This document shows, one piece after another, positions 18,794 through 28,279 of a stretch of DNA of 45,102 nucleotides. The DNA comes from a virus, in IMG/VR virus record IMGVR_UViG_3300025617_000040, positions 1 through 45,102 of that record; one strand, given 5' to 3'. How positions within the stretch are numbered: the stretch's first letter is position 1; each line of letters begins with the position of its first letter. The notes below the pieces were generated by a model. It was not told where the DNA came from. It made no database searches and saw only the letters and a list, made by a program, of their open reading frames with translations. Position numbers and translations under genes: made by a program.

Positions 18794-19618
18794 TTAATTA
18801 AGTTTCTTTAAAATTGCTTTGTAAACTTCCATTCCTTCATCTGTCTTAAAGTAAGCAGCTAAAGCTGAATATGGATGCTCATCAAAAGGTACAGTCATTA
18901 ATTTTCTATTAGAAGAACCGTAAGTGAATGTACGTTGGTCTGCAGATAATGTTAATATATTCGCTTCAGTAGCTTTAATTCCTACATTACGTAATTTCAC
19001 ATTGTCATCATTAGCTAATTCAATAAATAATTCTGGATTACGTTTAGCGAAAATAAGTAAGTCTCTTTTTAATTCGCTAGAAGATAAGTCAGATACTTCA
19101 CTTCCGTATTCTGCTCTTAATACAGCTTCTGCTGCATCAATATCCATTTGTCTAGCTAAAGAAACTGCTTCAAATTCTAATTCAATCCAATCTATTTCAT
19201 TAACAGAATTTCCAACAGGATCAAACTCGTAATATATTTTATCTTTTAATGGGTGATATAAAGAAAGTAATTTTTGTAATACTACATTTTCTTTTTTCAC
19301 AGTTATTTGCCCGTCTCTCATTATGATTCTACCTAATGTAGAAGTTCCTTGTTGTTCATCTGCAAAGGGAGACTGCTGATTTGTAGCGTATCTTATTTCT
19401 CTTTGATACCCTAATTCTTTATCAAAATAAAGTAAAGGTTTTTTACTTGAATGTTTTGATGGTATTGTATATACTAAAGGAGATTTATTTGTTTTAAGAA
19501 CATAAGTTCTATCTTTAAATTCCCAAGTTGGTTTCTTTTTAACTGGTGGTGTTGCCACAGCAGCTGGTTCTTGAGGCGCAACCTCAACTTTTTTTGCTGG
19601 CGCTTTTTTTGTTGCCAT
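18794..19618 (-). CDS. Capsid-associated structural protein with Ala/Lys/Pro-rich N-terminus
   Basis: A 274-residue protein. Residues 1-30 are rich in Ala, Lys and Pro (ATKKAPAKKVEVAPQEP), like histone-tail linkers. A mixed globular part follows (WEFKDRTYVLKTNKSPLVY, GRIIMRDGQITVKKENVVLQ), with a helical C-terminus (DAAEAVLRAEYGSEVSDLSS). It lies directly after the major capsid gene, separated by an 83-base gap with a hairpin, and before the connectors. It may be a head completion or decoration protein; I recognise no named family. Confidence 0.75.
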   Translation of the reverse strand: MATKKAPAKKVEVAPQEPAAVATPPVKKKPTWEFKDRTYVLKTNKSPLVYTIPSKHSSKKPLLYFDKELGYQREIRYATNQQSPFADEQQGTSTLGRIIMRDGQITVKKENVVLQKLLSLYHPLKDKIYYEFDPVGNSVNEIDWIELEFEAVSLARQMDIDAAEAVLRAEYGSEVSDLSSSELKRDLLIFAKRNPELFIELANDDNVKLRNVGIKATEANILTLSADQRTFTYGSSNRKLMTVPFDEHPYSALAAYFKTDEGMEVYKAILKKLN

Positions 19619-19655
19619 AATATAATAAAATTAAAAAAATTGATAAAGGTAATAT

Positions 19656-19682
19656 TTACCCTCATCGATAAGACAAGGGTAA
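19656..19682 (-). terminator. Hairpin after the capsid gene, possible attenuator
   Basis: TTACCCT (19656-19662) and AGGGTAA (19676-19682) form a perfect 7-bp stem with a 13-base loop in the gap between the capsid gene and the next leftward gene. On the leftward transcript a run of seven U (19633-19639) follows, but about 16 bases beyond the stem. It is therefore more likely a partial terminator or mRNA-end stabiliser than a full terminator. Confidence 0.5.
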
Positions 19683-19701
19683 TTATTACACTAATTTATA
19701 C

Positions 19702-21105
19702 CTATGCTGGTAAGTTTTTCAATAACACAAAGTTATTAGCTCCTTGTACACATAAACATCTTTCTGATAAGAAGTGAACGTTCATTGCATCTTCGTCGCT
19801 TGTATAGTTTCCACCTACAGATCCAGTAATCCAAGATTTCATTTTTCTATCATCTGCTTCAGAAGCTCTGTAACGGATATGTAAGAAAGGTCTTGAAATA
19901 TTTTTACCTAATTGTTGGTCGTAAACAGTAGAAGTTCCTGCTGGTACAATAACACCTTCAACATCTCCAACTAATCCACGAGTAGTTGAATCGTTTAAGT
20001 ATTTCCAGTCAGTCTTATAAAAGTCATAAGAACCTCTTCTGAATCCTGAGAAACCTAAGTTTAAAGCCATATCTTCGTTATTGTCGAATACACCATAAGA
20101 TGTTCCTCCAGCTCCGTAAGAATTTTGCTTAGCTAACATATTATCGATACCTAAAGAAGTAGCTCTATCTAAGAAAAGCATGTTTTCTTCAATCGCTCCT
20201 TGCTTATCTAACTCTTGTAAGATTGCATCGAAATCATCTAAACCATTAGTTCCACCAAAGTCTTGATCGTTGTACTGTAATCCTCTGCTTTCTAATGCAG
20301 CGAATAAACCTTCAGAACCTGTAAGTTCAGAACCACCACCAAATCCAGCACCTGGAGTAATTGGAGACGCAGCTTTTTCAGCTTCAATCATAGACATTTC
20401 TAATTGGTCTTCGAAACGGATTCTTGCTTCGTGCTCAGACTTTAAGTACCATAAGTAACCTGAAGTTCCAGACTCAGTTGCTACTTCTACCCATCCGATA
20501 GATGCAGTATCAGAACCGTTAACAGCGTATTTATCTCTTAAGATAATTGGTTTGTTGCTAAACTGGCTGAATGCACCGTCAATAGATGTACCAGCTTTTT
20601 CAGTTCCTTTTGCATATTCAGAACCGTATACAAATACTTTTACGTTTCCAGTACCAGTTACAGTTAATGCTCCAGCGTATCCAGCTACAGTTAAAGTAGC
20701 TACAGATCCAGAAACAGCAACGTTAGATACATATGCTTTTTCAACTACTAATCCAGCAGCATCAGCAACAACGATAGTTGCTCCTTTACCAATAAGGTTT
20801 TTACCTCCTGGAATTGTAATAGATGTAGCAGATACTACAGTAGCATCATCATAAGCTACGTGTAATCTTCCTTGCTCAGACCAAACTACTTGATCAGAAG
20901 CCATTGGCATCTCTGCTCCTACCATTCTTAAGAATCCTGATACAGTTCTGTTTCCGTATCTTTCAACTTCTTTTTCATACACTTCTGGTAAGAATTGTTG
21001 TGTAAATGTCATGTCAGCTAATGATAAATAGTTATCATTAAACAACGCTTGCGTTGGACGTGGCGTTAGGTGATTTAATGCAGCACCTGAATTGTTAATT
21101 GCCAT
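19702..21105 (-). CDS. Major capsid protein
   Basis: A 467-residue protein with the N-terminal block LADMTFTQQFLPEVYEKEV then RYGNRTVSGFLRMVGAEMP, the long-helix and switch pattern of HK97-fold capsid proteins from marine phages. The middle has an Ala/Val/Gly-rich beta insertion (about residues 90-160, VATLTVAGYAGALTVTGTG) that may form a surface domain. Its ordered codons, absence of a signal and placement after portal and scaffold genes support the call. A hairpin downstream may set its mRNA level. The protein is expected to be the most abundant in the virion. Confidence 0.85.
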   Translation of the reverse strand: MAINNSGAALNHLTPRPTQALFNDNYLSLADMTFTQQFLPEVYEKEVERYGNRTVSGFLRMVGAEMPMASDQVVWSEQGRLHVAYDDATVVSATSITIPGGKNLIGKGATIVVADAAGLVVEKAYVSNVAVSGSVATLTVAGYAGALTVTGTGNVKVFVYGSEYAKGTEKAGTSIDGAFSQFSNKPIILRDKYAVNGSDTASIGWVEVATESGTSGYLWYLKSEHEARIRFEDQLEMSMIEAEKAASPITPGAGFGGGSELTGSEGLFAALESRGLQYNDQDFGGTNGLDDFDAILQELDKQGAIEENMLFLDRATSLGIDNMLAKQNSYGAGGTSYGVFDNNEDMALNLGFSGFRRGSYDFYKTDWKYLNDSTTRGLVGDVEGVIVPAGTSTVYDQQLGKNISRPFLHIRYRASEADDRKMKSWITGSVGGNYTSDEDAMNVHFLSERCLCVQGANNFVLLKNLPA

Positions 21106-21126
21106 AATTTTAATTTTTTAAATTAG

Positions 21127-22305
21127 TTATCGTTTTGTTCTTATTTTCAATTTTGAAGAACTCTGCCCACCAGATATTGATTTAACCGTCCAGCCATTAG
21201 AAGCAATAACATTCTCGTGTGAGCCCCTAGGGTTCATGTCAATGTTCTTAGCTTTCGAAACTACGTTTTTTAAAGCATCTGCTTTACCTTGTTCGTAGAA
21301 GTGGTTTGCAATAGCATCTGGATTCATAGCTGTAAATAAAGACTTGTGATACCCTGCGGCGTCCGACATTTCATTTTTATCGTTCAAGAACTTCTTGACA
21401 AAATTATTAATGTCACTTTGTTGTGTCTTAACCTGATCTACATTGTTAACTTTAAACCTAAATTTCTTTTCCCCAACTTTGTATTCAAAACCTTTGAATT
21501 CATCAGAGAATAGATTTTCTGTTTTCTTTTTAAATGTAGATACCTGTTGTTCAGCTAATTTGGTTTGCTCTTCATTTTCTTTTGTATAGCGATTGAAAAA
21601 GTCTACCGCTTTTTTTTGTTCTGGATTTAATTTAGACCCAGCTTTTATTTCGTCGTAATACTTGCTTTTTAAACTATCTAAATGATTCTTAGCTTTAGAT
21701 AATGCTTGTTTACGTTCTAACTTTTTTAAACGAACATCACGTTCTTCATCGATGTCTTCGTCATATGAAAACTTATCTTCTATTAAGAAGTCAATATCCT
21801 CTTTATCTAAATCAGGATTTGTGCTTTCATAATATTCTCTTAGCAATTGATCTTCATTCAACTGAGAATAATCAGTGTTTAACTTTACGTAATCCTCAAG
21901 ACTACCTCCAGTTTCGTTCATAAACTCAACTACCTTCTGTATATTCTCAGGTAATTCAACACCGTTTTCTTCTTCTTCAGCTATAGCTTCTTGTATCTCT
22001 TCATTAAGATCTTCTGCTTGTTCAGCTATTTCTTCCTCTGTTACCTCTTCAATTAAGTTTTCAGCAACAGTAGGTTCACTTTGCTCAGATACAACTTCTT
22101 CTTGAACTTCTTCAACTACTTGATTAACAGCTACTTCAGGTTCGTTAGTTGTTTCTGGAACAGCTTCTTCAGCTGGTTTGTTCAACTCATCCAAATTTAC
22201 TTTGATGACACCATCGTCACTATAAGACATAGGTGCTTTAGTTTCTTCTGGTTGAGAAGCTACTTGTTCAGTATTTTCAACTGACTCATTATTAGTTCCT
22301 TCCAT
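21127..22305 (-). CDS. Acidic head scaffolding-like protein
   Basis: A 392-residue protein with an extremely acidic N-terminal third (about residues 1-120, with repeats such as EEVQEEVVSEQSEPTV). A charged helical middle follows (KLERKQALSKAKNHLDSL), then a basic C-terminal end (SSSKLKIRTKR). Acidic, coiled-coil-prone proteins with a basic tail between portal and capsid genes are typically scaffolds that guide shell assembly and bind capsid through the basic end. No protease motif is seen. The role is inferred from composition and position. Confidence 0.75.
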   Translation of the reverse strand: MEGTNNESVENTEQVASQPEETKAPMSYSDDGVIKVNLDELNKPAEEAVPETTNEPEVAVNQVVEEVQEEVVSEQSEPTVAENLIEEVTEEEIAEQAEDLNEEIQEAIAEEEENGVELPENIQKVVEFMNETGGSLEDYVKLNTDYSQLNEDQLLREYYESTNPDLDKEDIDFLIEDKFSYDEDIDEERDVRLKKLERKQALSKAKNHLDSLKSKYYDEIKAGSKLNPEQKKAVDFFNRYTKENEEQTKLAEQQVSTFKKKTENLFSDEFKGFEYKVGEKKFRFKVNNVDQVKTQQSDINNFVKKFLNDKNEMSDAAGYHKSLFTAMNPDAIANHFYEQGKADALKNVVSKAKNIDMNPRGSHENVIASNGWTVKSISGGQSSSKLKIRTKR

Positions 22306-22337
22306 GATAAAATATTATATAATTATTACTATTATTA

Positions 22338-24764
22338 TTACTTAGGCTCAAAGGAACCTAAGTTGAAATCACCGCTAAGTATATCGTTTCCTGCAGATTC
22401 GAAATTCTTAGGAGGTAAATTGTTTTGTCTTTGTTGTATTAATTCGCTTTGTTGAGTAGCCTGCAATTCAGTTCTTTTATCTTTACGATCTTCTTTTTCT
22501 TTAAGCTCTGATTTCTTATTATCCACTTCAATGCCTTTTAAACGCATATTCATTTCAAATTCTAATTGCATTAACTCTTTCTTTAATTTAGCTTCTTGCA
22601 TTAGTTTTTGCTGATCTATTTGAGCTTTAGCTTGTTCGATAGCAATTTTCTGTTGTGTTAACGCTTGACCTTTTTCTACTTCAGCTTGAGCAGCTACTTG
22701 CTGAGCTTGAGCATTTGCATTAGCTTGTGCTTGTATATTCTCTTGCTGCATTTTTTGGTCGTTAAGCTGCTTTTCTTTTCTTCTTAATTTAAGTAATTGA
22801 TTAGCTAGTTTAATATTTTTTATTTCTCTTAAATCGATAGCATCGGATAAATCAATTAACCCTGAAGATACAGCTGCTTGAATATTGTTTTCTAACACAC
22901 CTTTTTCTTCTTCGTCAGGCGCTAATTCAATAAATATACCAAAGTCATATAAATGTAAATCTTTCATTTCAGATAAAACAGCAACGTTCTGGTTACCAAT
23001 TTTATTAATAAAAGATTCTTTAGTTGGCGAGTATTCAATAATATCAGATATTCTTAATGATAAGTTTTCACATAAATCTGATGTTAAAAATAAACTACCA
23101 TTTAATATGTGCCTTGTTGCTGTGTTTGAATTTGCAGCAGCTAACTTTTGCACACCTACTAAAGCTCTTGAATCAGGAGTACTTCCATCTCTAGCTTCAT
23201 TTAATCCCGTTACGTCTCTAATCATTTGTAAGTAATAATTATACGTAGCTATTAAACTTTGCAGCTTAGCTCCTCCAGATCCTGATGATATTTCTTGAAT
23301 AGGTATTTTACCTGGATTCATATCACCTTCTTGTGTAAATGATCTACCAATTACAGAACCTGTTTGGAAAAACATATTCAATGCCTCTTGTGGATTGTAA
23401 TTTGTACCGTTACCTAAATCAACCTCAGCTAAACCATCAGCATCTAAATAAACACCATCTGGCACCATTCTAGACATTACTTGCTGTAACTTTAAATGCG
23501 TAAGCTGAATCATATCTGCAAACCCTGTTATACGCGATACGATACTCTCTATCTTACCTTTGTACATTCTAGGTGCAACAATACTGTAATTCATTTTAAC
23601 CTTAGTATAATCGCTCTTAGGGCGTATCATATTTTTAGCTAGCTCCCACTTTAACATTCTACCACCTAATATCTTTACACCTTCGTATAATACTTCAAGT
23701 GATTGAGATAATTTAGCAATACCATATTCCGCTATGATTTCTTCTGGCGGATTAAAGGTATCATCTTTAGGTATAATTTTAGCAGCTCCTGTTGCTGTTT
23801 CCTTTACTTTATAAACATCATTAGCAAAAGTCTTATAGTTAAAATATAAAACCTGTACAGTATTAGAATCATCTTCGTCGTAGTTTGACAATGTTCGATC
23901 ATAAAAACCGTTGTTACTCGATGATTGCGAAGATATTTCTTTTAAGTCTTCGTTAGTTAGATTTGGAAATTGCTTTTTTAATTCGTTTAGGTGTACTCTT
24001 CTTACTTCACCTACATAATATATATCATCAAAATAAGGCGATTCTGTATAAGACCATATTAAATTAGCAGGATCTACGTAATCAACTTTTACACCCTCTG
24101 ATTTATTAAAATGATTTTTAACAGCTGCAATACCCAATGTAGTTAAATCGTAGTTGCATCTTCTTCTAACTAAATCGTACTTGTTACCATCAAGTAGCAC
24201 GTTGATAGCTTGTTCTTCAGCGATTTCAACTTGTTGCTTGTAGCTTAGTTGCATGTGAAGCTCTAGCTCTTCTTTATTTTTAGGTAAGTTTTCTGGATCG
24301 TTTTCAAACAAATTCACTCCAAACTCTTGTGCAGCAAACTCATTTAATTCTTTTGTTTGCATATCACGTAACAAAGATTCCATATACTTCGTTCTTTTTT
24401 CAACTCCGTATGGATCTTGTGAATATGCTTTAACATCAAAAGATCTTTCTGAAATACCATTAACTACTATATCTACAAATTTAGGTATAATAGGTACTGG
24501 CTTCCAGTCTAAATTTAAATAAGACAAATCACCATTAATAGATAATTCATCTTTATACTTTTGTATAGACTGTTCACCTCTAGCGTACAATCTTAAATTA
24601 TGAAATGTATTTTGATTACTCTTAAATCTACCAAGACCATTATCTGATCTAAACCACTCGTTTTCGATAGCTCTACCTACAGATGTTCCGTAATCGATAG
24701 ACATCTTTTCCGCATCGCTAGCTATCTGGCTTGGAAAATAATTTGTTATAACTGACTCAGCCAT
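22338..24764 (-). CDS. Portal protein
   Basis: An 808-residue protein. The N-terminal part includes LRLYARGEQSIQKYKDEL and LNLDWKPVPIIPKFVDIVVN, which I recall as a block of crAss-like portal proteins. The core holds wing/stem-like helices, and DVTGLNEARDGSTPDSRALV matches the conserved segment near the channel. The C-terminal ~130 residues form a long Gln/Ala/Lys-rich helix (KQLNDQKMQQENIQAQAN) that could line the head interior. The size is usual for this group. It starts four bases after the terminase stop; terminase-portal-capsid order supports it. Confidence is high. Confidence 0.9.
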   Translation of the reverse strand: MAESVITNYFPSQIASDAEKMSIDYGTSVGRAIENEWFRSDNGLGRFKSNQNTFHNLRLYARGEQSIQKYKDELSINGDLSYLNLDWKPVPIIPKFVDIVVNGISERSFDVKAYSQDPYGVEKRTKYMESLLRDMQTKELNEFAAQEFGVNLFENDPENLPKNKEELELHMQLSYKQQVEIAEEQAINVLLDGNKYDLVRRRCNYDLTTLGIAAVKNHFNKSEGVKVDYVDPANLIWSYTESPYFDDIYYVGEVRRVHLNELKKQFPNLTNEDLKEISSQSSSNNGFYDRTLSNYDEDDSNTVQVLYFNYKTFANDVYKVKETATGAAKIIPKDDTFNPPEEIIAEYGIAKLSQSLEVLYEGVKILGGRMLKWELAKNMIRPKSDYTKVKMNYSIVAPRMYKGKIESIVSRITGFADMIQLTHLKLQQVMSRMVPDGVYLDADGLAEVDLGNGTNYNPQEALNMFFQTGSVIGRSFTQEGDMNPGKIPIQEISSGSGGAKLQSLIATYNYYLQMIRDVTGLNEARDGSTPDSRALVGVQKLAAANSNTATRHILNGSLFLTSDLCENLSLRISDIIEYSPTKESFINKIGNQNVAVLSEMKDLHLYDFGIFIELAPDEEEKGVLENNIQAAVSSGLIDLSDAIDLREIKNIKLANQLLKLRRKEKQLNDQKMQQENIQAQANANAQAQQVAAQAEVEKGQALTQQKIAIEQAKAQIDQQKLMQEAKLKKELMQLEFEMNMRLKGIEVDNKKSELKEKEDRKDKRTELQATQQSELIQQRQNNLPPKNFESAGNDILSGDFNLGSFEPK

Positions 24765-24768
24765 ATTT

Positions 24769-26982
24769 TTATTTTTCTATTAATTTTGAAAATGCACCAT
24801 TATTGGTGTACTTAGCTATTTTTAAATTTAATTTTTGCTTTTGAACCTGAGCAACAGGTCTATACAAGTTTTTGTTGCAAGCCATAATTGCTAATCCCGA
24901 ACTAATAGCAGCATCAAATTTTGTTCTATTGTTTATATCAAACCTAGCCCAATCATTTAAAGTCTGAGAGAAATACATTGATCCATATTGTCCGTCTTCT
25001 TTTAATCCTACATATTGATTTATATATGATTCAATTGCAGCAGCATGGGCTTGCTTTATATCTTCACTAGAGTTTGGTATTCCACCAATTTCTTTTTCTG
25101 TTGTAGATAGTTTATTCCAAATTCTATCAGGTCTATTCATAGAGTAACCTCTATAACCTCTTCTTTTAAAATAATACAATAATCTAGGTTTATTGTTTTC
25201 AGCTAATATTGGCATTCCGTAAAATACACAAGCCATTAAAACGTCTTCAAAAAATATCTCAGCTGTTTGAGGTCTAGCTACATATTCTAAAAAGAAAGTA
25301 TTAGGTGGTGCGTCTTCCATACTGAACTTAGTTAATCCATGCAATGCTCCTTTAGATCCTCTACCGTCTGTTGTTCCTGATATATCATAACTATCACAAC
25401 CAAAAGCGCCCATGTGTTCGTTACCTGGATATTTTATACCTTTCTTTATTATTTGTCTATTCTGTAAGTTTAAACTAGGTACCCACGTAACTTTAAATCT
25501 GCCATTAGGGTTAGGTGTAAATTTAACTGTTGTATCTTTTATTCCGTCTTCCCATTGAAAGCTACCAGTAGTAACTACATTAGTATTACGCAAATCCTCA
25601 TTATAATCAACCTGTTCGTATATTTTTGCTAAATTAAATATACTATTTTTTGCTTCATCTCTAAAAGCGTGATCCTCAGATCTAGGAAACTGTCGGTAGT
25701 ATTCGTTTAAAGCATCTTGATCTCCTTTTAAACCATCAACCTCATTTTCCCAATGTTCTATAACCCCTATGTCTATAACATCCCCTAAAGGTCCCTTGCA
25801 AGGTTCCTCTGGTGTATTAAATACAGGCATACCATATTCGTCTATAAATCCTTCAAAGTTCCATTCCATTGGTATAAACAATGCATATAACCCAGATTTA
25901 GTTTGACCATTACGGTTTCTTTTGGTAACGTCAGATGATTGATATAACTTTTTAAAGTTTTCACCTCCTTTGTCTAATGCATTCGATGTTGACCCCATCA
26001 TACACTTACCAATAATCCTAGAACCTAATCTTAAACACGTTTTAGTAACTCGCCAGTTATTTAATATATTGTCAGGCTTTTCCCATTTACCACTTTCATC
26101 ATGAACTAATAACTTTAGTTTCTCACCATCATAACTGTTATCACCTGTATTTTTCCAGTCAATTGTTGTATCTAATCCTTCAAGTAATTCTTGCTCAGAT
26201 TTTGTTTTTATAGATTTTCTAGTTAATCTACTAGCTGGTATTCTATAAGCCAATTCTGTTTTAGGACGGTCCATACCATCTTGTATTGGTTTAAAGAAAA
26301 AAGGATAGTTAGAAGATATAGGTACAACCTTATCTGTAAACATCTTTTTCGCATCGCTACCAGACTTTGATAAAATACCAAACCTTGCATCACTAGATAT
26401 TGTTGCCTGATTTACCGTTTCTCCTGAAGCCATAAAAGAAAAACCAGAACGTCTGTTTTTTAAATAAGCCATTCCGTAACATCTATCATCCGCTTTACAG
26501 GCTTCCCAGAATATGAAGAACAATCTATTAGCTTCTCTAAAGTCTGGTTTACCAACATCAATCTTAGACCATTGCAAGTACATATAATGTGTACCTGTTA
26601 TATAAGTTGCTTTATTTTTATTCCAAAACCAGTGCCCTTCATCTCTGCGTCTGAATTCTTCATCTATATAAGGCTCCCACGACTCTTTAAAAGCGTCCGG
26701 ATAATCTCTCCAGTCAAATACACTATTTATAGCTTTTAGCTCTTTAGGATATTCCTGTGGAGTCCATTTGCTATTTGTTTTATCAATTTTTTTTGGTTCA
26801 GGTGGTAGAGCGATTTTTAAATTCTGTATATTATATATTTCGCCTATTGTACCAGTTCTACTTATAACAACTACATCGTGTTCTTTATTGTAACCGTACT
26901 TCCATTTCTTAGACCTATTCATCCTTGAAATAGTGTTACTTCTTATAGGTGTTATCACCTTGTACAAGTCTTGCTCGTACAT
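24769..26982 (-). CDS. terL: Terminase large subunit
   Basis: A 737-residue DNA-packaging motor with ATPase and nuclease halves. Seen: an unusual Walker-A region LKNRRSGFSFM at 174-184 (no GKT/GKS), a Walker B LLVHDES with Asp295-Glu296, a coupling motif GSTSN near 331-334, and nuclease acidic residues Asp530/Asp533 (GCDSYD), Glu595 (ILAENN) and Asp641 (SEDIKQAH). The N-terminal RTGTIGEIYNIQNLKIALP resembles crAss-like terminases as I recall them. It starts on the TAATG overlap with the small-subunit candidate and precedes the portal. Function is firm; the Walker-A deviation should be compared with its relatives. Confidence 0.95.
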   Translation of the reverse strand: MYEQDLYKVITPIRSNTISRMNRSKKWKYGYNKEHDVVVISRTGTIGEIYNIQNLKIALPPEPKKIDKTNSKWTPQEYPKELKAINSVFDWRDYPDAFKESWEPYIDEEFRRRDEGHWFWNKNKATYITGTHYMYLQWSKIDVGKPDFREANRLFFIFWEACKADDRCYGMAYLKNRRSGFSFMASGETVNQATISSDARFGILSKSGSDAKKMFTDKVVPISSNYPFFFKPIQDGMDRPKTELAYRIPASRLTRKSIKTKSEQELLEGLDTTIDWKNTGDNSYDGEKLKLLVHDESGKWEKPDNILNNWRVTKTCLRLGSRIIGKCMMGSTSNALDKGGENFKKLYQSSDVTKRNRNGQTKSGLYALFIPMEWNFEGFIDEYGMPVFNTPEEPCKGPLGDVIDIGVIEHWENEVDGLKGDQDALNEYYRQFPRSEDHAFRDEAKNSIFNLAKIYEQVDYNEDLRNTNVVTTGSFQWEDGIKDTTVKFTPNPNGRFKVTWVPSLNLQNRQIIKKGIKYPGNEHMGAFGCDSYDISGTTDGRGSKGALHGLTKFSMEDAPPNTFFLEYVARPQTAEIFFEDVLMACVFYGMPILAENNKPRLLYYFKRRGYRGYSMNRPDRIWNKLSTTEKEIGGIPNSSEDIKQAHAAAIESYINQYVGLKEDGQYGSMYFSQTLNDWARFDINNRTKFDAAISSGLAIMACNKNLYRPVAQVQKQKLNLKIAKYTNNGAFSKLIEK

Positions 26983-27257
26983 TATTTAGATCTTTTTTCT
27001 GCAAACCCTTTAAAAGCTTGCTTAGCGTTATCTTCTTTAGGTTTATTCTCAAGTAAGTTTTCTTCTTCTTGTAACCTATTTAATATTTCAAAAGCATCAA
27101 AAATAGCTAACTTCTTTGTAGCTGCAGCGTTTTTTAATCTGTCTGCAGATATATCATCATCTGAGTCTACAATAGCTTCCTTAGCTACTTTTATTAATTC
27201 CTCAACTGCTTTTTGTCCAGCTTGGATTATATTCTTCTTCGTTTCCTTGACGTTCAT
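26982..27257 (-). CDS. Putative terminase small subunit
   Basis: A 91-residue, highly charged helical protein (VKETKKNIIQAGQKAVEELI, AAATKKLAIFDAFEILNRLQ) with no cysteine or membrane part. It lies immediately upstream of the large terminase and overlaps its start as TAATG, the usual place of the DNA-recognition subunit. Its 5' end overlaps the previous gene by 56 bases, yet only one ATG is available, so the overlap appears real. The family is not recognised; the call rests on position and helical character. Confidence 0.6.
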   Translation of the reverse strand: MNVKETKKNIIQAGQKAVEELIKVAKEAIVDSDDDISADRLKNAAATKKLAIFDAFEILNRLQEEENLLENKPKEDNAKQAFKGFAEKRSK

Positions 27258-27801
27258 ATTTAATTGTAATTGAATTGGTTGGCACTCTGTAGTATTTCTG
27301 GTTGTCTATGATAAACTCATATTCACTACCAGGTTTAAAACCAACTAGATCTTCTTCTTGAACATTAGTTAATTCAGGGTCAACTGTTTTAATAACGCCT
27401 ATTAAAGGTTTTTCAAAATCTGTAGAAAACATTTTAGTTTCTTTTACAGGTTTTACAAAGTTAAACCCCTTACAAGCTTCCCATTTTTCACCTTTATTAA
27501 AAGCGAATATTTGATCGGGATGTACAAAGTACGTATTTTCTTCGTGATAACTTTTGCTGTTTTTTTCAACACCCCTAATATCTCTAAACCTTCTAAAAAC
27601 ATTGTGGTGTACAACAACTTTATCTCCTTCACTTATGTTGTTTGGATTATCAAGACATACGTATTTTACAACTCCTATCCTACTAACATAATTATGATTG
27701 TGTAATTCTGTGTTTAAAATAAGTTCAGATCCGTCAATGCTCTTCTTATTGTCATATCTTCCTTCGAAAGGCTCTATAACAAAATTAAACATTCCTTTCA
27801 T
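27202..27801 (-). CDS. Possible tandem GroES-like beta-barrel protein
   Basis: A 199-residue beta-rich protein. Two regions share GroES-type sequence logic. The first has GVVKYVCLDNPNNISEGDKV then VVHHNVFRR (about residues 38-70); the second has IGVIKTVDPELTNVQEEDLV then GFKPGSEYEFIID (about 135-170), ending PTNSITIKYER. The pattern of a strand, a variable loop, 'GD-V/L' and a strand is that of a co-chaperonin barrel, apparently twice. It sits in the same cassette as true GroEL and GroES. The call is fold-level and modest. A small virion protein with an OB-like fold is the alternative. Confidence 0.5.
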   Translation of the reverse strand: MKGMFNFVIEPFEGRYDNKKSIDGSELILNTELHNHNYVSRIGVVKYVCLDNPNNISEGDKVVVHHNVFRRFRDIRGVEKNSKSYHEENTYFVHPDQIFAFNKGEKWEACKGFNFVKPVKETKMFSTDFEKPLIGVIKTVDPELTNVQEEDLVGFKPGSEYEFIIDNQKYYRVPTNSITIKYERQGNEEEYNPSWTKSS

Positions 27802-28019
27802 TAATATTCTAAATCAAATTCTACTGCAATTGCCATATTCTTATTGAATTCCTTCCATGGCAATATCTCATCTTTTTTCTTTATAAATATAGAGTACTTA
27901 TCTTCGTCTTCTATTATATTAACTATAGTATGGCCACCATACACTTCCTGTCCAACAGAATAGTGCATGGCGTCATTCTTATAGTCTCTACCTATACTAA
28001 TTTTCCTTACTAGGCTCAT
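27801..28019 (-). CDS. Small beta-rich protein, unknown function
   Basis: A 72-residue protein starting MSLVRKISIGRDY; this start is chosen over one 14 codons upstream, giving a 23-base rather than 65-base overlap with the preceding gene. It contains AMHYSVGQEVYGGHTIVNII and an acidic end (VEFDLEY), with strand-rich character. Its stop overlaps the next start as TAATG. I recognise no family. It lies inside the folding/assembly cassette. Confidence 0.7.
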   Translation of the reverse strand: MSLVRKISIGRDYKNDAMHYSVGQEVYGGHTIVNIIEDEDKYSIFIKKKDEILPWKEFNKNMAIAVEFDLEY

Positions 28020-28236
28020 TCTCTTTAATGTCTCCTGTTTGGATGTCAATAGAAACAGCACCGTATTCTTTCTCTAGTTCTGCTTGCATTGCTTGTAGTT
28101 CAGTAGTTGCTTGTTGAGCTCCGTGTAGTAATTCGTGTTTTTGTAACTCGATTCCACCTAATTGCATTTGGAAGTTATTTACTTTACCAATTGCTCCTTG
28201 CAACTCTTTTAATTGTTCTTCTGTTAATTTACTCAT
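27997..28236 (-). CDS. Small coiled-coil, prefoldin-like protein
   Basis: A 79-residue protein, almost wholly helical: LTEEQLKELQGAIGKVNN, then LGGIELQKHELLHGAQQ and ELQAMQAELEKEYG, ending in a short strand-like tail (AVSIDIQTGDI). Two heptad-like helices with a central 'LG-E' turn are the shape of a minimal prefoldin hairpin, and similar short proteins occur, as I recall, in Bacteroidetes phages. A chaperone link is suggested by the nearby GroEL/GroES genes. No motif proves it. Confidence 0.65.
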   Translation of the reverse strand: MSKLTEEQLKELQGAIGKVNNFQMQLGGIELQKHELLHGAQQATTELQAMQAELEKEYGAVSIDIQTGDIKENEPSKEN

Positions 28237-28279
28237 TTTTATAAAATTTAATTGTTATACTTAAGATATTAATTACGTG

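Noticed and set aside
19474-19665. Short leftward frame overlapping the capsid-associated gene
   Set aside because: It overlaps the better-supported 274-residue gene in another frame and has low-complexity Lys/Gln/Leu composition.
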